Assembly (NCBI GenBank): GCA_031426355.1
Contig: JANPLD010000068.1
Coordinates: forward strand, 62,001 to 126,000
Origin: JANPLD01 sp031426355
Lineage (GTDB): Bacteria > Pseudomonadota > Alphaproteobacteria > Rickettsiales > UBA8987
Direction of reading: 5' to 3'
DNA length: 64,000 nt
In this document: positions 8,357 through 17,001 of the stretch, in pieces
Layout of the letters: each line of letters opens with the position of its first letter
Numbering within the stretch: the stretch's first letter is position 1
Notes under the pieces: generated by a model
The model's database searches: none
Told to the model about the DNA's origin: nothing
The model's input: only the letters and a program-made list of their open reading frames with translations
Made by a program: the position numbers and the translations under genes

Positions 8357-10309
8357 TTATATTAGTATAAAATATCCAAGGATCAATATTACGCCTATCA
8401 GCATCACGAATGAATAATGATAGATATATCCGCTTTGCACAACCCTGAAGCCAGCGCCGAATCTTGAAGAAATATAAGCAAAGCCATTAGGCCCAAGCCC
8501 GTCTATTATTTTGGTATCAAAGAATTTCCACAAGAATTTTGCAATTTTCTTGGCAGGGCGAACGAATATGCAATCATATAGCTCATCAACATACCATTTA
8601 TTATAGAACAACAGGTAAAGCGGCCTGAAGAAACTCGCAAACCCGGAAGGCAAACCTGTAAATAATATATAGCAGATGAACGCCAGAACAAACCCTGAAG
8701 CACCCACAATTAATGGAGCCTGCTTCACCCATTTAGGTACATGGTGAGCAGCTTCATAGATAGTAGTCTCCGCAGATATTTTGCCAAGGGCGATAGATTC
8801 ATTCCAGAATTTTATTTCGCCTTTAACGATACCAAAATGATTTGCAAAAATTCCCCCGATGAATATTGCGCCTATAGCTAGTATTATCAGCGGTATTGTC
8901 ATTTTTTTAGGTGACTCATGTATATGGTCGATAGTGTTCTGGCTCGCTCGGCATTTGCCATGGAACACCATAAATATCAAACGCCATGAATAGAACGCCG
9001 TTAGTGCCGCAGTGGTAATCCCCATCCAGAAGGCAAATGCGCCATATTCATTACCTGACGAACCCGAAGCAAATGCAGTTTCAAGAACCATATCTTTTGA
9101 ATAATAACCTGAAAGTAATGGGAAGCCCGTAATTGCGAGTGTTCCGATAAGCATCATCAGATATGTAAGCGGGATCTTTTTCCAGATGCCACCCATTTTG
9201 CGTATATCCTGTTCATCACTCATCGCGTGGATAACACTGCCCGCTGATAAGAACAGTAACGCCTTAAAGAAGCCGTGAGTATATAAATGGAATATCCCTG
9301 CTCCATAAGCTGAAACACCGCATGCGAAGAACATATATCCAAGCTGCGAACAGGTTGAATATGCGATTATCTTTTTTATGTCATTTTGTGTGAGAGCAAT
9401 AGTTGCAGCAAATAAAGCCGTGCTGGCGCCAACTACTGTTACCATATGAAGCGCGATCTGGGACTGCTCAAAAAGTGGGGACATTCTTGCGACCAGGAAT
9501 ATTCCCGCTGTTACCATCGTTGCGGCATGTATAAGGGCAGATACCGGGGTTGGGCCTTCCATCGCGTCAGGTAACCAAGTGTGCAATCCAAGCTGTGCTG
9601 ACTTACCCATGCACCCGATAAAAAGCAGTATGCATATCACATCAACTGCCCTGAAGGTCATTCCGGCAATATGTATTATCTCAGACCTTTTTTCAGCGAT
9701 CTGGGAAAATATTTCTGAGAAAGTTATTGTCTTGAAAATGAAGAATATAGCGAAAAGCCCAAGTGCCAGTCCGAAATCACCCACCCTGTTAACTAAAAAT
9801 GCTTTTATTGCCGCTGCGTTAGCGGAAGGTTTTTTATACCAGAACCCGATAAGCAGGTAAGAACATAATCCGACACCTTCCCAGCCAAGGAAAAGCTGTA
9901 ATAGATTGCTTGAAGTAACAAGCATCAACATGAAGAATGTGAACAGGGAAAGGTAAGAGAAGAACCTTTGCGGGTGTTCATCGTGCGACATATAACCAAC
10001 TGAATATATATGTACGAGGCATGAAACAGTGGTTACCAAAGTCAGCATTATTGCAGTTAGCATATCAACCTTGATCTGCCACATTACTGAAAAATCACCT
10101 GACTCAACCCAGCGCATTAATACCGGCTCATAACTATTGCCGTGGGTAATATCAAGGAACACAATCCATGAAAACGCTGCAGCGGCTACAACACAAATAG
10201 TTGTGATTGCCTGCGCAATACCAGCATGTAGTTTAGCTGTATTAAGCCCGACCACAACAGCGGCAAAAAGCGGTAGGAATACTATTAATTTAATTAATGT
10301 TTCGATCAT
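8357..10309 (-). CDS. nuoL: NADH-quinone oxidoreductase subunit L
   Basis: A 650-residue antiporter-like subunit, the most distal pump of complex I. Its long C-terminal extension corresponds to the amphipathic lateral helix that runs along the membrane arm. Conserved stretches are FLGWEGVGLCSYLLIGFW, TWLPDAMEGPTPVSALIHAA and KKIIAYSTCSQLGYMFFA. The length is close to alphaproteobacterial NuoL. It overlaps nuoK by 4 bases and is followed 7 bases later by nuoM. Confidence 0.97.
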   Translation of the reverse strand: MIETLIKLIVFLPLFAAVVVGLNTAKLHAGIAQAITTICVVAAAAFSWIVFLDITHGNSYEPVLMRWVESGDFSVMWQIKVDMLTAIMLTLVTTVSCLVHIYSVGYMSHDEHPQRFFSYLSLFTFFMLMLVTSSNLLQLFLGWEGVGLCSYLLIGFWYKKPSANAAAIKAFLVNRVGDFGLALGLFAIFFIFKTITFSEIFSQIAEKRSEIIHIAGMTFRAVDVICILLFIGCMGKSAQLGLHTWLPDAMEGPTPVSALIHAATMVTAGIFLVARMSPLFEQSQIALHMVTVVGASTALFAATIALTQNDIKKIIAYSTCSQLGYMFFACGVSAYGAGIFHLYTHGFFKALLFLSAGSVIHAMSDEQDIRKMGGIWKKIPLTYLMMLIGTLAITGFPLLSGYYSKDMVLETAFASGSSGNEYGAFAFWMGITTAALTAFYSWRLIFMVFHGKCRASQNTIDHIHESPKKMTIPLIILAIGAIFIGGIFANHFGIVKGEIKFWNESIALGKISAETTIYEAAHHVPKWVKQAPLIVGASGFVLAFICYILFTGLPSGFASFFRPLYLLFYNKWYVDELYDCIFVRPAKKIAKFLWKFFDTKIIDGLGPNGFAYISSRFGAGFRVVQSGYIYHYSFVMLIGVILILGYFILI

Positions 10310-10626
10310 CCTTTCAAACTATTTATATCTTCAACTTCAATTGAGCCTCTGTTACGGTAATATATAACTATTATCGCAAGGCCTATCGCCGCCTCAGCTG
10401 CTGCAACCGTAAGAATGAAAAATGTAAATATCTGCCCGTGCAAATCATCAAGGAAGCTTGAAAAAGCAACGAAATTTATATTCACTGCAAGAAGCATCAG
10501 CTCTATTGCCATCATGATGTTGATGATGTTTTTTCTCGCCAAGAATATACCGCACACACCTATAGTGAATATCACCGATGATAAAATGCTGTAATGAAGC
10601 AGCCCTATATTTGTAAATGTATTCAT
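10306..10626 (-). CDS. nuoK: NADH-quinone oxidoreductase subunit K
   Basis: A 106-residue protein with three membrane helices, standard for NuoK. The conserved glutamates of the proton path are present in NIMMAIELMLLAVNINFVA and in TVAAAEAAIGLAIIV. It forms part of the quinone-proximal membrane arm together with NuoA, J and H. Both ends overlap neighbours by 4 bases (nuoJ upstream, nuoL downstream), a typical tightly coupled arrangement. Confidence 0.97.
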   Translation of the reverse strand: MNTFTNIGLLHYSILSSVIFTIGVCGIFLARKNIINIMMAIELMLLAVNINFVAFSSFLDDLHGQIFTFFILTVAAAEAAIGLAIIVIYYRNRGSIEVEDINSLKG

Positions 10627-11438
10627 ATACCTTTACCTGTTTCAACTTTAACGATTTGAAGTGAATTTTTTCTATTTCTGCTTGTCTGGCTTTTTATATT
10701 CTGCCTTTTAACACCATCTCTGTGCCTGAGCGTCAGAACTATCGCGCCTATCATCGCAACAAGGAGTATCAGGCCGGAAGTCTGGAACATTAAAACGTAA
10801 TCGGTATATAATATCTCACCTATCTGGTTCGCATTAGTATCAGTATTAGGTATCCTTTCAGCTTCTGTTTCCTCGCGAGTTTTTTCCTTTTCTTTCAGGG
10901 CGTAAGATACTTCAGCATTGAGTATACTATTTTCAAGGGATTTCTCAGCCTCTTCATGCAATAACTTATCTTCTACTGATAAATGTTTTTTCTTATGTTT
11001 TCTTTTCTTCTCAACCGTTTCTACTTTGATAGTTGCGGTCTGGTCTTCTTCATCTTTGATTTTTTCCTGCGATATCTCTTCCTTTTCAGCTTTATTTACT
11101 GAAGCATAAATAACTGTTCCCATCTCAGCCATTAATATAGCTGCAAGAAGTAACCCAATAGGCAAATAACTCTGGAAACCTTTTTTAAGCGTTGCGGTTT
11201 TTATATTGAGCATCATTACCACGAACAGGAATAATACCGCAACAGCGCCTACATAAACTATCACCAACAGCATAGCAACCAGTTCAGCGCCTAAAAGTAC
11301 AAATAAAGCAGCGCAGTTAAAGAAACAGAATATTAGCCACAAGACTGAATAAACAGGGTTCCTTGAAGCGATAACAGCAAGCGCGGCTATAACCGTCATG
11401 GAAGAAAAGAAATAAAAAAGTATATCTACAAACTGCAT
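10623..11438 (-). CDS. nuoJ: NADH-quinone oxidoreductase subunit J with charged insertion
   Basis: The protein is 271 residues, against about 200 for most NuoJ. Membrane helices 1-4 (residues 1-112) and helix 5 (about 216-237, in LMFQTSGLILLVAMIGAIVL) are normal, including VYVGAVAVLFLFVVMML. Between them, residues about 115-200 are a strongly charged Lys/Glu-rich insertion including KKRKHKKKH. The C-terminus adds a further basic tail. The frame is intact and the gene overlaps nuoK by 4 bases, so this is a functional variant and not a broken gene. I did not place the insertion on a membrane side. Confidence 0.95.
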   Translation of the reverse strand: MQFVDILFYFFSSMTVIAALAVIASRNPVYSVLWLIFCFFNCAALFVLLGAELVAMLLVIVYVGAVAVLFLFVVMMLNIKTATLKKGFQSYLPIGLLLAAILMAEMGTVIYASVNKAEKEEISQEKIKDEEDQTATIKVETVEKKRKHKKKHLSVEDKLLHEEAEKSLENSILNAEVSYALKEKEKTREETEAERIPNTDTNANQIGEILYTDYVLMFQTSGLILLVAMIGAIVLTLRHRDGVKRQNIKSQTSRNRKNSLQIVKVETGKGI

Positions 11439-11457
11439 CGTATTTGAATAATTATTA

Positions 11458-11937
11458 TTACCTGTAATCTGCTTCAGCCTCTAACCTTTTAGCAAGAGCA
11501 TATTCCCACCTGTCACCGTTAGAAAGAAGCTTATCTTTATTGTATAAAAGTTCCTCATGGCGCTCAGTGACAAACTCAAAGTTCGGGCCTTCAACTATGG
11601 CATCCACAGGGCAGGCTTCTTCACATAGGCCACAATAGATACATTTTGTCATATCTATATCATAACGTGTAGTTCTGCGGGAACCATCATCCCTCGCTTC
11701 AGCTTCGATAGTGATTGCCTGAGCCGGGCAAACTGCCTCACATAATTTGCAGGCGATGCATCTTTCTTCACCGTTAGGATATCTGCGCAGTGCATGTTCA
11801 CCGCGGAAGCGCGTAGAGATAGGCCCTTTCTCGTAAGGGTAATTTATCGTTACTGACGGCTTGAACATATAGGTAAGTGTTTTCCACATACCGAAGGCAA
11901 TTTCCGCAAGTATAAATTTGTTCAAAGACTTAAACAT
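11458..11937 (-). CDS. nuoI: NADH-quinone oxidoreductase subunit I
   Basis: A 159-residue ferredoxin-like subunit carrying two [4Fe-4S] clusters (N6a and N6b) that pass electrons toward N2 near the quinone site. Both cluster motifs are intact: CIACKLCEAVCPAQAI and CIYCGLCEEACPVDAI. The N-terminal FRGEHALRRYPNGEERC is typical of the alphaproteobacterial and mitochondrial form. It follows nuoH by one base and precedes nuoJ by 19 bases. Confidence 0.98.
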   Translation of the reverse strand: MFKSLNKFILAEIAFGMWKTLTYMFKPSVTINYPYEKGPISTRFRGEHALRRYPNGEERCIACKLCEAVCPAQAITIEAEARDDGSRRTTRYDIDMTKCIYCGLCEEACPVDAIVEGPNFEFVTERHEELLYNKDKLLSNGDRWEYALAKRLEAEADYR

Positions 11938-11938
11938 A

Positions 11939-12964
11939 CTATCTAAAATAAACTATATAGGCTGAAACTAAAACTACCCACAAAAGCGATGTAGGAAGGA
12001 ATATTTTCCAGCCAAGTCTCATTAACTGGTCATATCTGTATCTAGGCAGCGCAGCACGCACCCATATAAAGCAAAATAACAGGAATAACACTTTTAATAC
12101 GAACCATACTGCGCCGGGAACGATATTAAAATATTCCCATTCAAAAGGTGGAAGCCATCCACCAAGGAATAAAATGGTCGTCATGCCACACATTAATATC
12201 ATGTTCGCATATTCACCGAGGAAGAATAACGCAAATGCCATTGCGGAATATTCCACGTTAAAGCCTGCAACAAGCTCAGCTTCTGCTTCCGGAAGATCAA
12301 ACGGGTGACGGTTTGTTTCTGCAAGTGAAGAAATAAAGAACATCACAAGCATCGGTAATAACATTAATTGCTCATACCAGGTCCTATCCGCATAAGATAA
12401 AACTATATCCGTCAAATTCATAGAGCCTGAAAATAAAAGTATCGAAATAACTATAAGCCCAAGTGAAACTTCATAAGATATCATCTGCGCAGAAGAACGT
12501 ATCGCGCCAAGGAATGAATATTGCGAGTTTGAAGCCCAGCCTGCAATTATTATACCGTAAACACCTAGTGATGAAATGGCGAAAAGATAAAGTATACCAA
12601 CGTTTATATCAGCTAGTTCCCAGCCGTAATTTAGAGGTATTACCGCCCAGCCTACCATTGCTAAAATAAATGTAAGCATTGGCGCCATCAGGAAGAGTAT
12701 CTTATTGGCCTTTACCGGTAGAATAGTTTCCTTGAAAAGTAATTTTACGCCGTCCATAAGAGGTTGTAGCAGTCCGAAAGGTCCCACAACGTTTGGCCCT
12801 TTACGCATTTGCATTGAGGCAATAACTTTTCTTTCAGCATAAGTAAGATAAGCAACGCATATCAATAATGGCAATACGATCGCAACAACACGCACTAATA
12901 TCCAAGCCGGCGGTAAACATACCGGAAGGTTAATTACGCATTCTTTTATTTCGTTAAAATCCAT
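11939..12964 (-). CDS. nuoH: NADH-quinone oxidoreductase subunit H
   Basis: A 341-residue protein with eight membrane helices that forms the quinone-binding chamber where the peripheral and membrane arms of complex I meet. Conserved stretches include AERKVIASMQMRKGPNVVGP, DGVKLLFKE, SLAETNRHPFDLPEAEAELV with its conserved acidic cluster, and RYRYDQLMRLGWK. It follows nuoG by 7 bases. Confidence 0.98.
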   Translation of the reverse strand: MDFNEIKECVINLPVCLPPAWILVRVVAIVLPLLICVAYLTYAERKVIASMQMRKGPNVVGPFGLLQPLMDGVKLLFKETILPVKANKILFLMAPMLTFILAMVGWAVIPLNYGWELADINVGILYLFAISSLGVYGIIIAGWASNSQYSFLGAIRSSAQMISYEVSLGLIVISILLFSGSMNLTDIVLSYADRTWYEQLMLLPMLVMFFISSLAETNRHPFDLPEAEAELVAGFNVEYSAMAFALFFLGEYANMILMCGMTTILFLGGWLPPFEWEYFNIVPGAVWFVLKVLFLLFCFIWVRAALPRYRYDQLMRLGWKIFLPTSLLWVVLVSAYIVYFR

Positions 12965-12971
12965 ACCTTAG

Positions 12972-15056
12972 TTACGCAATATTAACTTTCTTCTGTTTGG
13001 TAAATCCCTTTTCCTCACCAAATTCCTGATTGCAAGCGATCATAGTTTTTGAAACTCTGGAAATAGGGTCAGTAAAATAGAAATTGAAATTATCACATTC
13101 AATAGGTGATCTGCTGAATTTACCTTCAGGTAAAGCTGATGAAGCAGGCCACACGGCCTTTACAACATTATCGACATTCGCGCTCCAGAAAGTCGGCGAT
13201 ACTTTTGCAAGTTCTTTTCTTATATCCTCAACTGTTTCAAAACTGTTAAGCCCTAGTAATTTAGAAATGTCAGAAAATATGATGAAATCCTGCTTTGCTT
13301 CACCTGGGGGGAATACTGCAAGCCTCGCCCTTTGCATTCTGCCTTCAAGGTTCACATAAGTTGCGTTCTTTTCAGTATAAGCGGCAGAAGGTATTATAAC
13401 ATCCGCAACATGCGCGCCTGCATCGCCATGATGGCCTATATATATTACAAAAGGTTTTTCTAAACCCTTGATGTCAATTTCGTCAGCCCCGTGAAGTATC
13501 AGAACCTCTATTTCACCATTCCTTGCTCCGTGAAGTATAGTGTAAGTATCCTTACCACCCTGCTTTGGTACAAAGCCCATATCAAGCCCTGCCACTCTGC
13601 TGGCTGCACGTTGTAAGATGGAAAGCCCGTTCCAGTCTTCCCTGACGGCATTATATTTTTCTGCGATCTTGAGTGAGGTTGAAAGAATAGCTTCAGCGTC
13701 ACTTCTTCTAAACAGAGAGTTCCCGATGATTATCAGCGGATTTTTAGCTTTGGATAATTTTTCTGAAAATTCATTTTCACCAGATAATATATCTTCAAGG
13801 ATTTTCGTATCACTTCCTAAGAATTCGTAATCATAGGTAAGATCAACTTCACTTCCGATAAGCGCTACCGAAATCCTTTTATAATTAAGTATTTTTCTTA
13901 TTCTTGTGTTTATCAGTGATGCTTCATAACGCGGGTTTGCGCCGATAAGCAATACTAAATCTGCATTTTCAACATTTTCAATTCCCGTATTGAACAGATA
14001 AGAAGCGCGAATTTGTGTATTATAAAGTGTACCATCTTGCCTGCAGTCGTAATTTTTTACATTTAGCTGATCCAGCATGTTTTTCAGCGCGAACATTGAT
14101 TCCGCATCAACCATATCACCTGCAATAGCACCGATTTTTTCCGGCACCGTATTTTTAAGTGCAGTAGAAATGGCTTCATAAGCCTCATTCCACGTAGTTG
14201 GTTGAAGCTTGCCAAGTTTCCTTAAATAAGGCCTGTCTAACCTCTGGTTTTTTAAACCTTCAAATGCATGGCGGGATTTATCATTTATCCACTCTTCATT
14301 AACCTGTTCATTCAGGCGCGGCAGGATACGTAAAACTTCATTGCCTCGTGAATCAACGCGGATATTGCTTCCAATCGCATCAAGCGCATCTATCGTTTCT
14401 GTTTTTTTGATTTCCCAGGGGCGGGCACGATATTGATAAGGTTTGGATGTAAGAGCACCAACCGGGCATAGATCAATAATATTTCCTGAAAGTTCGGAAC
14501 TTAAACCTTTTTCAATATAAGTAGTGACTTCCATATGCTCACCGCGGGAAACTGCGCCGAGTTCAGGCACGCCCGCAACATCTGTCATAAAGCGTATGCA
14601 GCGTGTGCAATGTATGCAGCGCGTCATCTGGGTTTTAACTATCGGCCCCATATATTTATCCTGAACTGCACGCTTATCTTCATCATAACGACTTCTGCTT
14701 CTGCCGTATCTCATGGATTGGTCTTGCAGGTCACATTCACCGGCCTGATCACATATCGGGCAATCCAAAGGATGGTTCGCGAGTAAAAATTCCATCACGC
14801 CTTCACGTGCTTTTTTTACCATTGGTGTATTGGTAAAAACCTTCATGCCCTCACCAACCGGCATCGCGCAGGAAGCAGCAGGTTTTGGCGGCCCCGGCTG
14901 AACTTCAACAAGGCACATGCGGCAATTACCGGCAATTTTTAATCTCTCATGGTAACAAAAACGTGGAATTTCTTCACCTGCCAGCTCGCAAGCCTGTAGA
15001 ACCGTCATACCTGCTTGGATCTCAATCTCTTTACCGTTTACGGATAATTTAGGCAT
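12972..15056 (-). CDS. nuoG: NADH-quinone oxidoreductase subunit G
   Basis: A 694-residue protein that carries electrons from the flavin subunit through several Fe-S clusters. The N-terminus has the [2Fe-2S] ligands (CYHERLKIAGNCRMCLVEV), then HPLDCPICDQAGECDLQ, which binds N5 with the upstream histidine, then CIHCTRCIRF and the distal cysteine in IDLCPVGALTSKP. The remainder is a molybdopterin-oxidoreductase fold without a molybdenum site, as usual for NuoG. It is the first gene of the nuoGHIJKLMN run; nuoA-F are not in this window. The promoter should lie in the 257-base gap to the divergent gene at 15.3 kb. Confidence 0.97.
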   Translation of the reverse strand: MPKLSVNGKEIEIQAGMTVLQACELAGEEIPRFCYHERLKIAGNCRMCLVEVQPGPPKPAASCAMPVGEGMKVFTNTPMVKKAREGVMEFLLANHPLDCPICDQAGECDLQDQSMRYGRSRSRYDEDKRAVQDKYMGPIVKTQMTRCIHCTRCIRFMTDVAGVPELGAVSRGEHMEVTTYIEKGLSSELSGNIIDLCPVGALTSKPYQYRARPWEIKKTETIDALDAIGSNIRVDSRGNEVLRILPRLNEQVNEEWINDKSRHAFEGLKNQRLDRPYLRKLGKLQPTTWNEAYEAISTALKNTVPEKIGAIAGDMVDAESMFALKNMLDQLNVKNYDCRQDGTLYNTQIRASYLFNTGIENVENADLVLLIGANPRYEASLINTRIRKILNYKRISVALIGSEVDLTYDYEFLGSDTKILEDILSGENEFSEKLSKAKNPLIIIGNSLFRRSDAEAILSTSLKIAEKYNAVREDWNGLSILQRAASRVAGLDMGFVPKQGGKDTYTILHGARNGEIEVLILHGADEIDIKGLEKPFVIYIGHHGDAGAHVADVIIPSAAYTEKNATYVNLEGRMQRARLAVFPPGEAKQDFIIFSDISKLLGLNSFETVEDIRKELAKVSPTFWSANVDNVVKAVWPASSALPEGKFSRSPIECDNFNFYFTDPISRVSKTMIACNQEFGEEKGFTKQKKVNIA

Positions 15057-15313
15057 TCTATATCATATATAGCTTTGAAACTTCATTTTCTAACCAAAAG
15101 AAACTATACTGCAACTAAAATCATTATTTAGATAGAACAGTAGGTTATAATAAGTTTAGTTGATAATTATTATCAAAACCAAATAGTGTGAAATTTATTA
15201 TGATTTATCAACTTATGGTGGTTAAAATTTAAGTAAATAACGAATGGTAATTAATCATTTCTTAATACATACAGTGTATGATAATGAATCAACTTAATAG
15301 GATCAATTGATTT

Positions 15314-16213
15314 ATGAGCACTGAAAATTCTAAAGAAAGGTTTTCCCAAATAATAAAGGATTATAAAATATTTGCTAAGGATCCTACCGATCCTGATTGG
15401 ATGAGATATGCTTATGCATGGAAAACTTTTGTTGATGAAACAGAGAAAAAATACGGAGATAAGGGCTTAGGTGAAACGGGTGCAGTTCTGCTTGTAATTA
15501 GAGATAATGAAAGTGATGAACTTTGGAATATAAAAATGAAGGCTTTATCTGTTTCTGTAAGCGGACAATATATGCCAGCAGAAATTGAGATAAATGATGC
15601 GGAATCAAAAAGAGAAAATTACGATATATTAAAACAACTGCAAAGATCAAAATCAGTAATAGGATCTGGGCCAAGCATCATATATATAAGTAAAGATGAC
15701 TATCAAGATAACAAAAATTTATTTTCAGAAGAAAGTTTAAAATCATTTGGCGCAACAAAAGTCCAAATAGGATTAGATGAAGGTACGCAAAGTCTTTCTT
15801 TTAATACAAATATAATGAATGCTACAAACAGAAGAGGAAGGGAAATTGATTCTTATTATAATTCTGCTGAAACTCCAGAGCAAGCATTACAAAATATTAT
15901 AAATTTAGTAGACGCCTCTAAAGAAACCAGTCCATATAGAGAAATACACAATATTCTAGATAACGATGTTTGTACCTGCAATGAAATAGCAAGAAAGAAA
16001 ATAGTAGATCCTGATGCAGGAATAATTGCTGCTTCACCTGTGGTTCATTCAGGCGGGAGTGTTGGCACAACACCAAAAGGGCTTGAGAAACCGGATATAA
16101 TAATACCTAATCTTTCATCTATCCTTAAGCAGCCAATAGAAGTATCATTCTTTAACCCATCAATATCCCCTTTAGGGAAAGTAGGGAAAAACGGATCTGT
16201 TATTAAAATTTAA
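15314..16213 (+). CDS. Protein of unknown function, paralogue 1 of a tandem pair
   Basis: A 299-residue protein I do not recognise. It has no signal peptide and no membrane segment, so is probably cytoplasmic. It is clearly related to the next gene: both have an aromatic DW(M/V) near the N-terminus followed by AW and a VD dipeptide (here residues 28-41), a strict NESDE(L/V)W motif (residues 65-71), and a C-terminal C-x-C pair (Cys220 and Cys222). The last 65 residues have no counterpart in the partner. It is divergent from the nuo operon. The pattern of a tandem duplication with low identity suggests an old, lineage-specific family; no enzymatic motif is evident. Confidence 0.8.
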   Translation: MSTENSKERFSQIIKDYKIFAKDPTDPDWMRYAYAWKTFVDETEKKYGDKGLGETGAVLLVIRDNESDELWNIKMKALSVSVSGQYMPAEIEINDAESKRENYDILKQLQRSKSVIGSGPSIIYISKDDYQDNKNLFSEESLKSFGATKVQIGLDEGTQSLSFNTNIMNATNRRGREIDSYYNSAETPEQALQNIINLVDASKETSPYREIHNILDNDVCTCNEIARKKIVDPDAGIIAASPVVHSGGSVGTTPKGLEKPDIIIPNLSSILKQPIEVSFFNPSISPLGKVGKNGSVIKI

Positions 16214-16225
16214 AAAGTAATAATT

Positions 16226-16975
16226 ATGACCAATGAAATCTTAGATAGTATACTTCCAAAAGAAGATTTGAAAAATCTGGGTAGTAATTTGAATTTTGCC
16301 CTTAGGCCTTTGGTTGAAGCTTATGATAAAAGCGATTGGGTGAATCATGCAAAAGCATGGAGAAATACTGTTGATCAGTTGAGAATGCGGTATGAGGAGC
16401 ATTTTGATACTCCTAATTTATCAGGAAGCCAAAAAGGCAGTGCAAAAAACCTTCTTATAGTTCAGAGAAATAATGAATCTGATGAAGTATGGAGAATAAA
16501 ACAGGAACTTATCAAATCTGCCTTAAGCCTAGACTATAATCCATATGAATATAGCAAAGAACCAAATGAGGGCGCAAAAGATTTTGCAGATAGAGTATAT
16601 AATGAGTTTGCCGGGCCTGCTATTGTCTGGATTGATAAAAAAGACTCAAATATTGCAGGAGCCTTTTTAAATAAATTTAGTAAAAAAACAATAATGGCAG
16701 GATTTGATAATTTAGGAGGATTATCAATTGATAATCATTTAGCAGGAGCTGTTTTTGTATCTGGAATTAAAAAAGATGATCCTGAAAATCATAAATTTCC
16801 TCAAGCTTTTCATGGGAATGAAAAAGTTCTTCAAGAATATTTAAGCATATATGGCAATTCAGAAATATTAGGGATATTATCAAAAGTATGCTCTTGCGAA
16901 CCTAACAGGGAAAATTTAGTTCCCCCTAAAGATTTAGAAAACCCTAGTCAAAAATCCCAGGCAAAAGGTAGATAA
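16226..16975 (+). CDS. Protein of unknown function, paralogue 2 of a tandem pair
   Basis: A 249-residue soluble protein that begins 12 bases after the end of its paralogue, so the pair is one operon. Shared landmarks are DWVNHAKAW (37-45), NNESDEVWRIK (82-92) and the cysteine pair VCSCE (Cys222 and Cys224) close to the C-terminus. The spacing from the NESDE motif to the C-x-C pair is similar in both proteins, so the whole core is homologous. Function is unknown; the conserved Cys pair could bind metal or form a disulfide. Base composition is AT-rich like other accessory genes here. It converges with gyrB, 26 bases away. Confidence 0.8.
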   Translation: MTNEILDSILPKEDLKNLGSNLNFALRPLVEAYDKSDWVNHAKAWRNTVDQLRMRYEEHFDTPNLSGSQKGSAKNLLIVQRNNESDEVWRIKQELIKSALSLDYNPYEYSKEPNEGAKDFADRVYNEFAGPAIVWIDKKDSNIAGAFLNKFSKKTIMAGFDNLGGLSIDNHLAGAVFVSGIKKDDPENHKFPQAFHGNEKVLQEYLSIYGNSEILGILSKVCSCEPNRENLVPPKDLENPSQKSQAKGR

Positions 16976-17001
16976 ATACCAGAAAAATAAAACACGAAGT
17001 G

